Source: Numida meleagris (Eukaryota; Chordata; Aves; Galliformes; Numididae). Taken from it: a stretch of DNA of 64,000 nucleotides. Under the pieces are notes generated by a model, which was not told the DNA's origin, did no database searches, and was given only the letters and a program-made list of their open reading frames with translations. The stretch is taken from NCBI RefSeq assembly GCF_002078875.1, contig NC_034411.1, positions 31,824,260 through 31,888,259 on the forward strand, written 5' to 3'. Each line of letters begins with the position of its first letter. Within the stretch, counting starts at the first letter, position 1. The position numbers and the translations under genes are program-made. Positions 11,501 to 25,219 of the stretch are shown here, in pieces.

Positions 11501-14500
11501 CACACAAGTGACATAGGCATATTACAGTCACCAGTTCTGTTATTATTCAATTCCTCAAGTGTTTCACTTGAAGTATTTACCATCTTGAAATGGCTGATAA
11601 ACTAGTTTAAACCAAACTTGAGGGCCAGAGAACCCTCTACATGCAAAGGTTAATTATCAAGTACTGAACTACAGAGGAATATAAATTTGCACAGGACCTA
11701 CTTGTTGCATTGCGTTGGAAAGGATGCATCCTCTGCTCTGTTGCAATTCTGCCTGCTCCAGGGAGAAGAATGGCCATCAAGATGAGATCAAAGAGCATGA
11801 GGATGGGATAGAAGGAAGGAAGGAAATTCTTCAATGAATTAACTACAAAAACCTTCAATGAATTTCTTATTTGGTCCAACTCATGCCCTCCTTAAGGATT
11901 GGGGATGAAATCACAGAGCTACTGAGACTTTAAAATGTGGTCACACATATGCAATGCAAAATAGATTGTTAACACAAGTAAAGTAGGTGATTTTGTTCTA
12001 CTGCCCTTATATGAAACAAAAGGAAAAATGCGGAAATTACTTTACTACAAGTTTAAGCTATACTCCTAACAAAAAAGCTCCACTATTTGAAGGTACCATT
12101 TCAGCAGAGGTAAGAGTAAGCAACAACTGAAATACACATCATATTCTGTCTCTGCTCTGCGGCATGTCAGCAACACCTGTGACTTGCCCGAGCTGATAGG
12201 GCTGCATCATGTTGGACAGCAGTTCAGTGTTCCCCACTTCCTCTTCACATCTCTTTTTGACAAGTGCTCAGTTCTGTCAACTTGAGTTGCTTACACTATA
12301 TCAATCAGAGCTTTTTCCTGGAATATATCAAATAGTATTGGAGTACATCCACTTTCTGTGTCAACAGTTGTATTTCACATACTGCTCTTAAAACCAGGCA
12401 AAGTTAAGCAGTCTAATTTGAAAGAAATGAATATACTCAGCACTTGTTTTTTCCATGTTTGGAAGCACTACAGAGATATACTGGCAGAATATTCAGAGTG
12501 GCACTGTGCCAGTTCAGTGCTAAAACTAGTTTGACTGATTAGCAGCTGATACTTCTTTCAAACTGTAAACACCATGCATCTAATTAAGCTGATTGAAATA
12601 CTGTTGTCCCAGGTCCCAGTAAAGCCACCTTCTTGACACTCAGGGTTTTAGCTCAGCCAGTACTCTGCAACTCTCTTCCCATTACTGCAGCCATATTTCC
12701 AAAGATAAGCATACATATATGGCACGGCTTAAGCCAAATGGTATATGAGATGACAGCATTTGTACATAGAGAAGATCGGACCTTGAGCTTGCATGCACAG
12801 GCAGCATGACAGAATAATTAAAGGGTCAGAAAAAGATGCCGTATCCAATGAACTCAAGCAGACCTAATGTACTGCAACTCCTGTTCTTTAGCAGCTTCTT
12901 GAAAAGGCATTTTGCACACGTTCTTGTTCTCTCTGCTCTCTGCAGGGGTTCCAGCTCAGAATTTTGCCTTGAGACTGTAAGAGAACATAAATCCCTGTGT
13001 TTAAAGGTCAATATTTCAAAGTGCTCCAAAATGCACATTTTGTTTTTAGAAGTAATGTCAAGGGAAAGAGTATTGGCGGCAAAAGAAAACTTCTAGTAGG
13101 CAGTCACATTAGGGTAATGTAATCATGACTCAGGCTCCTCACCCATTTCCTGACCAGGGTTGCGCACGATCAAAAGAACACAAGCCACAGTAATGCTGCC
13201 TCTTGTTAATGTTAGCTAGCCTGAAAGCATTACAGGCTACCAGCAAACAAACTCATTGCAGAGTATCGTATTTAAAGCCTAGCATAAATTGACAATGACA
13301 AATGCAATGGTGTAATACCATACTCAACCAAAACAACAACTTGCCCTTGGTGAAAATAGCAAGTTACGACTTTTTATGATGAGTTCTCCTATCTAAATAA
13401 AATCTCACACACTTTAAAAGACTGTAAATCCTTCAGATGCAAAGGGAGAGGAACACCCAGTCGTTTATTAGTCTGTAAGGAAATACATGACACACAGACC
13501 TTTTGAAGATCACAGTAAACTGCTCTAAAACTAACCCCTCACCAGAAAGATTGAAAAAGAGCACACATGCTGGGCCTAAGTAGTTTTCACCGTCTAAGAG
13601 AGGTATTGCAAGAGGCAAATTCTGTCTCAAGGTTCAATTGTGTTCAGCAGGAATAACGTGTGTGCTTAATTATGCAAATTGATGTTCATTTGTATAAAGA
13701 GCTCTTCAGCTGAAAACAAATTTCAGATCCTTCTTAGGATGTTGGTCACATTTAATTTGTTCAACATCCACATTAATGAAAAACCAAAAATTAATCAGTT
13801 GCTTCAACAGAAACTGGGCTAGACTTCAGGTAACACAGATGACAACACCTGTAATCCTCACAGGGCAAGCAGGGGATGAGTTCACACTTCTCCCTCCCTC
13901 CTACCCTCAGGGGAGACGTTCACTCCCCTTTACAAGCACCAACTAACTGCTAACTATGTTCTTCAGTACCAGCCACCATGTTCTCAATGCAGCTTCCTAC
14001 AAGGGATATCAAAGGGAAGAGAAAGCCCGAAACTGACCATTAATTACATCACCCATTGCCCAAAACACTGTCCATACAATTTACAGTGAGCAACAGGAGC
14101 ATTCCATTTCCAGTATACTGAAAATACTTATGCCGGATTTCTGACAGCCAAATTCCACCTGAATTAAACAACAACCTGGCTTTCATTAATGCCTCAGCTT
14201 GCCTCTCACAAACAGCATTTTGCCCCTCACATACACCGACCAGTAGGAGAAACGATCACACAAGGCAGAAGTTACACTTAGGTCTGGCTAAACGAACACC
14301 AGCTAACTACACTAAGACTATGCTTTATTGAGGTGCACTAATTACCTCATGGTTGGGAGAAACTAATTTTGCAACCAACCACGCATATACCAACGCCTTA
14401 CATGGCATTGCAACACTTGCTGCAAGACTGTTATAACTCTGCTTGGTCATCATACATCTTATTTACACACCTGTAACAGCACAGAAATGAGACACAGCAA

Positions 14501-16557
14501 TCCCCATGGGCATGGATGCACCTCTCCCTTGACCCAAGCATGAGCTGTTACCACATGCTCTGAGTAGCTCCTGTACCAATTCACATACCTGGGATGGAAG
14601 GCACTGGGGTGTAGGCAGACAAATAAAAGAATGTTATTCTGAGACCTACTTTACCATGTAAAGGGCACATTTATTTGCTTGATCCTTTAATAGGTAGGTG
14701 AGATGAACTTCTGCTTTTACTGACAGCTATTTAAAAGAAATTTCTAATAGCTCTTGCAAGCTCCAGGGAGTTAAAAGTAAAGTCATGGGAGGAGTGATAT
14801 GTCGCTCAGTGTGGTTTACTATCCAACTGACATTTAAGGAAACATGACATATGGTAGAGCCCAGGACAGACACCCGCAGTACTAACAACAACCTCTGCTC
14901 AAACACTGGAGGGAAAAAACAAACACCAAACCTCAGAAAATAAAAGCAATATAAAGACAGTGAGCACCCAAGACACAGCAGGTTGTGCCCTGGTATTCCT
15001 GACATCCTTAGTGTAGGCAAGTAGAGCAGAAATTGAGATTAATTTCTTGGTCCTGTGAGCAAATAGAAATCATAGCCAGACATAATATCCCCCACTTAAT
15101 ACTGTAATAATGCAACAGGATTGTCTTAATTTAGGGCACAGCGTGGCTCTCTCTTCTCTTATAAAAGTCCACACTGTTTCTTGTGACAGAAATAGCCTCT
15201 GCTGAAACACAGGGAACCTACAGTTATTAAAATCACTATTTAAGTTTTATATGTCTGTTTCCTATTGCCATTATACAGTATTTTCTACTGTATACAGATA
15301 AACTTTTTTTTTTTGCCAAAATCTCTGTAAACATTCAGTTTTGAAGCTAAAGATGAGTAATTTCTCTATACTATGAGGAAGTACTCTTTTGCAACTTGAG
15401 TCAATATATATCTTTACAGTTATTCAGAACTCATCTAACTGCATGCATGGCCTTTGAGTGAATTAATAGCAACAGAATTTTCCTTGTTTATAATGCAGTG
15501 AAGCTTTGGGGAAATATGATTTCATTTTAATCAAATTCTCTCAGAACACAAAACATGCTAAATACAGGTTATACTACTGTAACTCAAATTTATATATGTC
15601 CTGAAACAGAAGTCCTGCTATAGGCATTGCTTTTAAGCTTTTACCATTCCTGAAAAGACCATAATCTGTTCACTTTAAAGAATGAAAGTGGGAAGGTAGA
15701 CACAATTCAGGATGCAAAGTGAAGAGAGACCCAAACAACCATGAAAAAATAAAGAAATATTTAGACCAGTGAACCAAAACTCCAGATTCAACACATTACC
15801 AGCTTGCTGTAGAACAGTTAACTTTAAATAATATCCAGGCTCCCAGTTTAATCTCTGCAGCCATGATTAGGCAAGCTCGCACCTTCCCAGGTGTTCCACA
15901 CTGTCTGCAACAGGGCAGGCAGTATCACCCAGTATGCCAACACAGGTTGAAAGAGCATTACTTCTTAAAAAGAAATCACAATATTTTTGTTTCTAAAATT
16001 GGAAATAGCTGAAAATCCAGACAGATCTTTAATCTACCTTGAATTTTGGTGGTTAAGCTCCTGGTGATTGATTTTACAACAATAAGAACTAAATGTTGTT
16101 TTAGAACTTGACCATGCCTAATAAATAATGAAATTCCCTTCACACCTCTTGCTATTTGCTTTCCTCATATAGGAGAAGATACAGAAAGATTTTCTGTGTG
16201 TTTTTCCAGACACCAAAATATTCTTCTTGGACTCTCCATTGAAAGGCTGTCATTTGCTCCTTGTTCAGACTTAGCACTCATATCCTCAGAAGAGTAAATG
16301 GGAAGAGCTTACCAACATAACAAACATCTTAATTCACATGCTTCATTTAGAAAGAAACAACTCCTCACCCTAGGTAGGGCAATGAACTCCTATTTCTGTT
16401 CTTTCTGCTAACACATTCCCCTGCTAAGTGCAAGAAGCAAACATGAAACCAAATTAACTTTTTGAAACACCCTACCAGACAGCCGCCACTGATTATACTT
16501 TTTAAACAGCTTAAAAGTACAGCCAGGTTTACTTTTTGAGACACTTAATTCACATAT

Positions 16558-16571
16558 TCTCTCTCTCTCTA
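16558..16571. repeat. Short CT microsatellite
   Basis: Seven consecutive CT-type dinucleotides. It is too short to suggest more than a simple repeat. Confidence 0.7.
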
Positions 16572-18112
16572 TTAGCAGAAATTAAATGAGTGTAATTGTT
16601 AGAGGCTGTAACTACTTTAAATCAAATCAGAACGAGGGTTTTTGTTTCACTACATAACAAACAAGATAACAAAAATGATACAACTCCAGTGGGAGAAGGA
16701 TAGTTTGTACAACATCCAACAAAGGCATCTCCTCTTCTAACCAGCGGGATCTCAGAGCAGGTCAAATACAATTTCTTCTACACCAGCTTAATATGCCTGA
16801 TTTCATTGGAATTTTTACCTACCTGTAAACAGTTAAGAGTGATGTCACTCATGGCCAGACTGAGAATGTACCATATAGAAGTTGTGGCACACCTTTCTAC
16901 CATGAGATATGACTTGTGTAGGCATTCGACTCAGCAGAAGGACTTTCAACCTGCCTTTCCAATGGATGCTTTTTAAATCTTTGCCTTCAATTTATCCATT
17001 TCAGTTGGAGAATTACTCTAAAATGACCTGCACTGGAAGACTGAGGATCATGGGGAGGAGAGGAAATAAGAGGAAAAATGTGATTTGCTGATACATGATC
17101 ATCAGCATGACACTTGAACATCAGAAAGCTACTCAAGTTTTAACAGTAGCCAAATTCACACATTCAAGATTAAAACTCTGACTAAATCACACAGGCCACA
17201 CTTTTAGGATGGAACATATGCACTCAGAAACAGTAGCAAGAGTTTTGCAGTTCAGGACAGACAAGCATCTGAACCAGATCTTCTTGTGCTGAGGTCAAAA
17301 GGTCTATTGCAATCCCCCACTGCATAAGAGAGAAATGACAAGGGAAAGGAAAATTCTGTATTTGGCCATTATCATGTCCATTCCTGGTAGCCAAAATTCC
17401 AGGAGGATGTCACTAAAGAAAAGAGCCATGAAGACAGATAATTTACAGAAACAGACCCACGGAAAATTGAATCTGCTCAGCTACTTTGAAAATGAAGTGA
17501 TGAGTTGATCATGGGCTGTAACTAACTCATATGGAATAAAAATATAATAAGAGGGTACATGCAGCTCCCAGCCACTGAATTACGCTATTATGTATATTTG
17601 CTAGCATGTAACTAGAGAAAGCAAAGGAAGAAAGAAAATATATTTTCTCTGAATAATAAGAACATTTTACCAGGGCTTGTAGTGGGTTCTCTTTTTATTT
17701 ATTTATTAACTTTAACTTTTTTCCCCCACAAACAAACTGCTCATGGTCTAATTCAAACAATTCAGGAGCCACGCTGACACACAACTTGGTAACAGTTCAG
17801 AAAAGGCCTACAGCTTGTGATAGACACATTCCCTACTGTCTGTTTGGGCTTTTAATATTCAAGGTATGAACAGCATTTTCCCTTGACAAAATACGTGACC
17901 TTTCTCTTAAGGATTAAATATTTTGGAAAGTATTTTTACCTAGAAAAAGCCATACTAATTTTTTTAGAGCACTTTTGTCCACAAATTATGTTTTCTTGGC
18001 CATAAAGATAATTATGAAGGCTGAAAGGGCAAATTTCCTAAAAGTTATCAAAACAGAACACTCATCAAAACTGCTGTGCTTGGAAAGTTCTGGTCTTTCA
18101 GCACAAAATAGT

Positions 18113-18157
18113 AAAAAAAAAAACCCAACCCAACCAAACCAAACAAACAAACAAAAA
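18113..18157. repeat. A/C-rich simple repeat (AAAC/AACCC type)
   Basis: An A run passes into CCAACC, CAAACC and then repeated CAAA units. It contains no G or T until the end. A polypurine-like tail of a retroposon was considered, but no body adjoins it. Confidence 0.7.
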
Positions 18158-18548
18158 GAACTATGCTTGACACTGCTTCAAATCCTGCACAGAAAATTGA
18201 ATAAATTATTTGCTGTCAAATTGTCACAAATAGTTTGAGTTCTACAAGCTTTTAAAGCTGTTTCTCCTCTGATGCAAGCAGAAGGGCATACATTTCACAA
18301 CAGCTTAGCCTATTCAAAGTGAATAAGGAAAATGCAACATTTAAAAAGTGCAACTTTCAAAAAGAAGGAACTCAAATCCATGACAGAGTAAATTCATTCG
18401 ATGTCCAATATTAGATACTCAGTTTTGGAGAAAAGAACAACAACTAATAAGGTGCAGCTTCATTTACATAAGAGAAACTGAGATAATACTTGAATTTTGA
18501 CAATACACTAGAAATACCACTTATTTTCAAGCCTGATTGAGCTTCATG

Positions 18549-18635
18549 ATTTTCACATGGGCACAGCTCTAAAGCTTGCCCAGGTCCCTCTGGATGGCAT
18601 CCCTTCCCTTCAGTGTGTTGACTGGACCACAAAGC
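18549..18635 (-). mobile_element. CR1 LINE scrap (reverse transcriptase region)
   Basis: Plus-strand CAGGTCCCTCTGGATGGCAT followed by CCCTTCC is nearly identical to 5127-5153 in the larger CR1, and the preceding TTCACATGGGC also aligns with that copy. This is an internal piece of CR1 in minus orientation with both ends lost. The exact edges are uncertain by tens of bases. Confidence 0.75.
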
Positions 18636-21600
18636 AGTCAGACATTCAGAAAGCCCAGTAACTAGCGATGACAACGGGAAAGAAGAACCATCACCCCAAG
18701 TCAGAAAGGACAAAACCTGTGCACAGGAACTAAGAAAGTGGAATCAGGAGATAAAGCATAGTGCAAGCGGGGAAGAGATTAACTGTCATGCACAGATATG
18801 CAAAGGAGAAAGACATACAAACAGGTTTGATACAGGAAAATCAACTGGAATTGAGCAATATGAGTTAATTCCATGTTTAGGTTGCTTATTTGGGCATTGA
18901 AACTTGTTTTCTTCCTTACAATATTTTCAGTTTTATGAATATTAAATCTTCGTATTTTCAGAGATTATGTGAATGCACTTAAAAGATTTACACTTTAATG
19001 GGTACACTTCTCACCAATGGCAGTGTCAAAAAACTTCCAACTTCTCTGTCGTCAATTCATTAGCTGCCACTCCTGTTTTTTTCTCCTCTATGTCATCAGA
19101 GTATATCCCAGTAATCCAGCTTGTTATTCAACACCACAAAATACATCACATACAATGCATATTCTTCTGCCATAATAGAGGCATTGTTGTAGTAAAAGAA
19201 CTTCTACAACTAAAAATGAAGTTAATTATCAGACAAAAATATGAAAGCTGCATGAAGCATTTGCTACTTGATTACCACTTTCACTTGGAAAAGTAAAGTT
19301 TCTTCTTATCTATCTCGTAAATTCCTTTAGGAACTCCTACAGATTCCAAACCTACTTGGGTTCTTGCTATTGTAACTCTTCTTCTTTGGGACCAGAAACA
19401 ACTATTTTTAAGAGAACTGTACAGGCCACTCTGCCATAAAACAGATGCCTTTGTTTTCTTTGCTGTTGACCTTAGTGGATCTTATCTGAAAGATTCTGGA
19501 GACTGAGATGGGTTTTCATCCTGCCCGAGGGTATGTGTAGACAAAAACAGCTGTAGAGAAAAACAAAAAGAAAAATAACTTCCCTCCCCAGCTAAAATCA
19601 TACTGTGCAAGTGGAAAAGGATATACGGGAAGAGAGGAGCTGGCAAACAAATTACTGGTCTACTTTGTCAACTATCTTGTCCCTAACAATCAATTGTCTG
19701 TGTTGTCTTCTCTGTACCACTAATTACTTCACATATCATTAAGAAGAAACAAAGAAGAGTAGGTGTGGTAACATTAACAATCCAACCTATCCAAAAAACC
19801 CAGGTTTTTTCAAAGTGACTAGACATTGGAATCCTCTTAATTCTAAGTGAGAAGTAAAATCTGAGCAATGTATTATTATAAATCCGTTTTTTTGTGGCAT
19901 CAAGAGTCCTAATGACAAGCCAGGTGTCTTGTACGTTACAAACTGTGTGCATGTAACACAATGACAACAACAACTCACAAAAGACAGTTGTTCAGTTACG
20001 GCATCTTTTGAGGCAGGGAATACCATTCGTTTTTTAACTGTAGTAAGCATCACCTCTCCTCCTCTTTCTCTCTTTTATCCCAAAGTGTTTGCTTGGACTG
20101 CAGTAAAATACAATTCCATATGTCCACATATCCTCTGTGTGGACACACTGCTCCATTCTCCATATTACCATCTGTGTTTAGAATATCCAAGCAGAAAAAT
20201 GCTGCTTGCAGAAAATGCAAGCAACACCCCCAAACGCACTGCATCTTACCCTCTTATGAACTGTGGTTATTCTTCCAAGGTCATATGCCTGAGAGAAATG
20301 AGCAAGCAAAGGACCAGCTTAAACTTAATGAAGAGCAACAACCTCTTGCATCCGAGGAAGGAACATGTGAGCTGCATCTGACAAGCAGGACCATCAATGG
20401 CACTATTCTTTCCTTTCCCTGTTTCACTCATCATGTAGCTCTCTCCTACCGTTTATGTCTTTCCTGAGTTGGGGCAATCCATAACATTCTTCCTAGGAGC
20501 CATGCATCCTCAAAAGAAGGGGGACAACAAATCTTCATAGTCACATACTATCCTTCAAATGAACACAGACAAGTCATGCAAAAGCTGAAGAGAAGTGCCT
20601 TTGCAAGGATCACAGCACTGGGCAGAATCTGCATTTTCTTTTTCCTTCACTCTCACTGTGACACATGCAGCTTTTGGTGTCAATGATGCTTTGGCTTTAT
20701 TTTTTTTACATTTACAGAAATAGTACTCTCAAAAAAAAAAAAAAAAACAACAATGAGTCCTATCAATGCTTTAAAATGTCATGGAGCATGAAAATTCAAA
20801 TTGTTTAAGCTACAATTCGATATCTGAACCTTAAGAAGATGGACCTAGCAAATCTCTTAGGATAATTTTTAAACAAATTGAGATTATGCCTTAGTTCCCA
20901 GAAGACAGCTTAATCAAATTCAAAAATAAAGACTGAAAATTAATACTGATGGCCATTCCCCAACAGAATTCCTAACTAAAAACAGTGTCAGAATGTCTGA
21001 ACAAGGTACTTTTCCTTAATAGTGGTCCATAACATTGAAGACAGAGTATTTGTGGTGTACATCTCAAGCAGAGGAAAGAGAAAATGCAAAACAAAACATT
21101 CACCTCAAGCCCCACTACAACTTGGCCTAATTTTTGGCTGAGTTTGAGATCTAATTTATCCAAATCTGATGAGTCAACAGAATTAAAATTTAAACTAAAT
21201 CCAAGTATACACCAAATCAGATTAATTGAGACAAAAAGATAAAGTTTGTGGTTTCTAGAATATACTTAGATCTTCATGAAAAAGGTGTATATGTATCTAT
21301 ACACACACAATTTAGGTCCTAACTAGAGCTGGAGATAAACATACGGGAAATAAATGAATGGAATCACTTTCTAATCACAACAGATTCGAGATTACAATTT
21401 AAAGGTTAGATTTAGTAAGTATTAGAATCAACAGGAACATTAAAAAATTGTTCTGGTATCATAAGGGTTTTTTAAGGTTCTGTTGTATTGTTTTTTCTAA
21501 AATTTAAAAGCTTTCTTAACAAAAAGAATCCATTAGTGCTGTTAAGCATTTCATGAAAATAAATACGGGAAAAATTAAACAAAAAGACAAGAACGTAAAT

Positions 21601-22249
21601 GTGGGAGAGAAAAAAAAAGACAAAACAGCAACATTGCCATTGTCTTCTGGTGCTCACTTGGTATTAGTGCACCACTCCAGCATCAAAAAAAAAGAAGTCA
21701 ACTAAATGTCTACTATACTGGAACTGACTCAGTCATACAACTTGAGAGAACTAGACTCTTAAAACTCAAAGAGGTGCTTCACTAGAATTGGAGAAATAGA
21801 TGAATCTTATTGCTTTGACAAATGCTTTATCAGACACTTCTTCACTGAAGATCTTAAGCCTCAAGTTTTGTCTACCATTTCTTCCTGTCATTTCTTTCAC
21901 CTAGTTCTGCATGCTACTGAAGCAATATCACTAATATCCTTCCAGTTATCAGTTTTTCCTTGTGAAGTTCATGACAGATCTCTGCTGGCTAGAAAGCTAG
22001 TTTCACAATCCCTTTGGAGAAATACTTCACAGATGCCTCCTGTGTTGGAACAAAGCACTTTTGAACCTCCTTGCAGAGTATCACCGAAAATTTGGAACCC
22101 CATAATTAGAAATATCGTATGTGGGACACCAACCTTGCAAAGTCAACAAAGGCAAAGTTAGGAAATCCCAAGATTATGTTACTTGTGCAACCATTAGTTG
22201 AATCCTTCACCATCTACATTAGAACAATGTCCAGCACAAACAAAATGGG
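18636..22249. other. Intronic sequence, no gene recognised
   Basis: AT-rich DNA with an A17 tract at 20731-20747. A minus-strand donor-like AGGGTAAGAT occurs near 20246-20255 without a convincing acceptor or exon. A 124-codon plus-strand open frame (20093-20467) has low-complexity-free but unfamiliar sequence and overlaps another open frame, so it was not called. Confidence 0.55.
20731..20747. repeat. A17 homopolymer
   Basis: Seventeen A in a row. It may be a retroposon tail, but nothing upstream of it on the plus strand is recognisable as one. Confidence 0.8.
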
Positions 22250-22398
22250 CATTGCCCCCACCCTGGAAGCATTCAAAGCAAGACTGGATGGGTCTTTTAG
22301 CAACCCGGTCTAGTGGGAAGTGTCTCTGCCTATAGCAGGGGGTTGGAACTAGATGATCTTAAAGGCCTCTTCCAACCCAAATCATTCTGATTCTATGA
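22250..22398 (+). mobile_element. CR1 LINE 3'-end fragment
   Basis: The sequence reads CTGGAAGCATTCAAAGCAAG ACTGGATGG, then GGTTGGAACTAGATGATCTT and CTTCCAACCCAAATCATTCT, and ends ATTCTGATTCTATGA, the CR1 terminal 8-mer repeat. The residual frame (22119-22313) ends in LEAFKARLDGS, the CR1 ORF2 C terminus. Plus orientation, opposite to the CR1 at 4.5 kb. Confidence 0.92.
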
Positions 22399-24654
22399 CA
22401 CTAGAAGAGCTATGACAGAGCACTACCTTCAGGCTTAGTTCACCATTTCAGATACATCCTTTCTTTGCCTTTTCTTCTCACCTCATTCATCCCATGTACT
22501 GTTCAAGGCAAGAGGGCTAGAAAAGGAACATCTTATGATATTGTCCTTATGTATCTATCACCATATTCCCCAGACATTTTTTGACTTAGGTATATTTGCT
22601 TTTGCCATGATTAACAAGCTTTTCATATCGTTTTTTAGGTTTGTTTCACTTTCCTGTTACACTGTGAAGATTTTTTAATGGGAAAAAAATAATTTTCAGA
22701 CTGGTAGCTTTCTCTTGTTCACTATTTTTATGATAGGTTCTAATATTCTAGAGAAGAAAAAACCCCCAAACGTTTGGAATAAAGACTCTACACCTTTTTC
22801 CTTTGTTTAAGGCACAATACAAATACTCACAAAAATTTCTACCACCAGTGAGAACCAGACTGGAAACATCTGGTATTTCAAAGAGACAGAATAAATAATA
22901 ACATAAAAATATACCAACCCTTACATTTTAGACTTTCCTAGCAAGACAGAAGGCTTTATTTTTAGAAACTTCTCTACAAATTACTTTAAAAAATAAAAAT
23001 TACCATTTAACTACACCTAGACAACTTTGCAGAGACCTCACTACACAAGTTGTACCTAGTTTCAGTTACCACAGCCTGTCCTCAGCAATTGTATCTCTAC
23101 AGAAGTCCAGCTGCTGTTTGCACATAACTACAGAGGAGTTCACTTAGATCATTACAAATGAGCCTCACCATGGTAACTCACTACATCATCCCATTTAATT
23201 TCTTATCTAACTTGTTCCATGTTGACCTTTATGATGGAAATCAAGGCAGTGCATCAGACTGGGTGAGCTTTCTTCTACTATTCAACGAACGACATTAACA
23301 CAAAATGTACATAGTTAAAGTTATAAGTTGTTGAACCACACAAGGTGAAGATTGAAACCCTTAATGTGGCACCTTGGCACTTATGAGATACGAGTCATCA
23401 TGTTTTAAAAGTATTGTGCAACTTGCATAATTTCAAATACAAAAATATTTCAAATTAATTTTGCTAAACATACTTCCAATTAAAAAAAATACTTTCACAT
23501 AAAAAGCTGCTATGGTCATGAAGATAGGATTTTGTCTAAGTATTTAACTACGATTTTCACATTTTCGGAGCTTTAGGTATTACACTGCACTACTCTAACA
23601 TGGGCATAGCCTCTACATGCCTTATCTCTCACTTCAAAAAACAAAAACAAAAAAACCACAAAAAGGAATAAAACACAGTCAACAGTCCACTAAGCTCTCA
23701 GAAGAAAAAATGCACAGTCGATTATAAAAATTATTGATTAACTGTGCTCCTGTGCACTTAACTAGTGGCTGAATCATAAGACAAACATTTCTTTCTGCAC
23801 ATGACTATTCCATAAATGTCAGTGAAACCCAAGTGATGGTGTAAATATACCTTGTCACCTTGGCCAATGCTGTCTACTTGTAATCATCTCACTTCATCTT
23901 GGCAGAATGATTTATGATGCTCTGTGTCTTGATTTAACCCTTAAACTATGGAGAAGCTGGTTCCATCCACTCCTACTACATTCTTTCCACTGCAGTCACC
24001 ATGCTGGATCAATATCTTGCTAAAAGAATACTGAATACTGTAAAATACTGTAAGAATTATATTCCTGAGTGTCATCCAGAAATCTCTTATTTAGCACAGC
24101 ACTTGAAACAGATCTTCTCTTCAGCATGAGCTATTCCTGGGCTCTTACTCGTGGCACCTAGTTCTGCCACCCTGCTTCACACAAAACCCTCCCCTGGCTG
24201 GTGGTGCTTCGCATCCACTCTCGATAGTCTACATAGCAATATCCACCGGTACCAGCTGCGTGCTCTTACTGGCTAGTAACCAGGCTGCTTCGCAGTGAGG
24301 AAAAATCCTTTACAAACAGTCCACCATCTAACACCTGCATACAATTCTCTCCATATCCGCATTAAAGTTCAGACCCAAGTTTATTTGGGAAAGGCACATT
24401 TCTATCGCACACGTGCACTAAAACCATTAAGGTATACCTTCAGCCAAGTGCCCCCCTGTAAGTGCTGTACTGGTGGGGCTGTGTAATTCACAGACCTCCC
24501 AGTCAGTTCCCTTGTACTGCTGGGAGGGACAGCGAGACAGCTCTTCTGAGATGGCTTGAATATTGATGAAAGATACTGACTCTGCTGTGATTGCGATAAG
24601 AAAAAAAGTAGAGAAGTGATGCTTTTTGTTTGTTTTTCCAAAGTTACATCTTCG

Positions 24655-24683
24655 TGCATTTGCAAAAATGCATGCATTTGCAT
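24655..24683. promoter_or_regulatory. Octamer (POU) motif direct repeat
   Basis: TGCATTTGCA occurs at 24655-24664 and again at 24673-24682. The second copy includes the canonical octamer ATTTGCAT (24676-24683), and the spacer itself contains ATGCATGCAT. Such sites bind POU/Oct factors. No occupancy evidence is available. Confidence 0.35.
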
Positions 24684-25074
24684 GCAAAAACCAAAAGTAG
24701 CACTACGTGACTTGGATTGACAGCAATTCTGTCCACAAGGGTGAGGAACATGAGCACCTCTGAGCCCCAGGATACTGCGTCAGGAGAAGCAGAGAGAACC
24801 TGAAGGCAAGTTCTACACGCAGAAGGAAATCTCTTTCTAAATGCCAACACAGTTCCCTCCCCTACCTTACACTATTTCTCAAGACTTGGGCAGAGGACCA
24901 GAATTTCTTCTACAAGGAGTCACCTAGCTTAGAAGATTATGAACCAAAGCAGCATACGTAATTATGAAAAGCTGAGAACAAGTCGTGTTTTGCCACGAAA
25001 CACAGCTTTCTCTGGTTACAGCAAAGCTTCTATCAGCGGCTTGGAACAGTTTGAAACGTCTCTTTGAAGTCAGT

Positions 25075-25219
25075 GTGACGGCAGTCAAACGGCGCGGTGC
25101 AGAGCCACGCTGCCCCAGGGAACGCGTGGCTCCAGGCTGGCTGTCGGGCGATACCATCTCCTTCCTTTCCAAAGGCACCCAGGCCACCACCTGGCGATGC
25201 TGGCTGGCTTGACGCGTCA
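25075..25219. promoter_or_regulatory. CpG-dense patch with ATF/CREB-like palindrome
   Basis: This segment holds many CpG dinucleotides in otherwise CpG-poor intron, about 1.5 kb inside the intron from the candidate donor. It includes two ACGCGT hexamers and the perfect palindrome TGACGCGTCA at 25210-25219, which resembles a CRE. It could be an alternative promoter or an island satellite. Confidence 0.35.

Larger units (their letters stand above)
5569..18548. other. Intronic sequence, no gene recognised
   Basis: About 13 kb of AT-rich DNA without a recognised dispersed repeat or exon. Short open frames on both strands (for example 8082-8414 and 9605-9949, minus) match no family I know and look like chance. 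Small tracts include A13 at 9487-9499, a GGAA run at 11811-11825, a CT run at 16558-16571 and an A/C-rich tract at 18113-18157. TATAAAAG occurs on the plus strand near 15161 without other promoter signs. Confidence 0.6.

Noticed and set aside
15159..15170. TATAAAAG on the plus strand
   Set aside because: A lone TATA-like match in AT-rich intron without CpG enrichment or other core elements.
20093..20467. 124-codon plus-strand open frame
   Set aside because: No recognisable domain, overlapped by another frame at 20085-20381, and antisense to the host gene within its intron.
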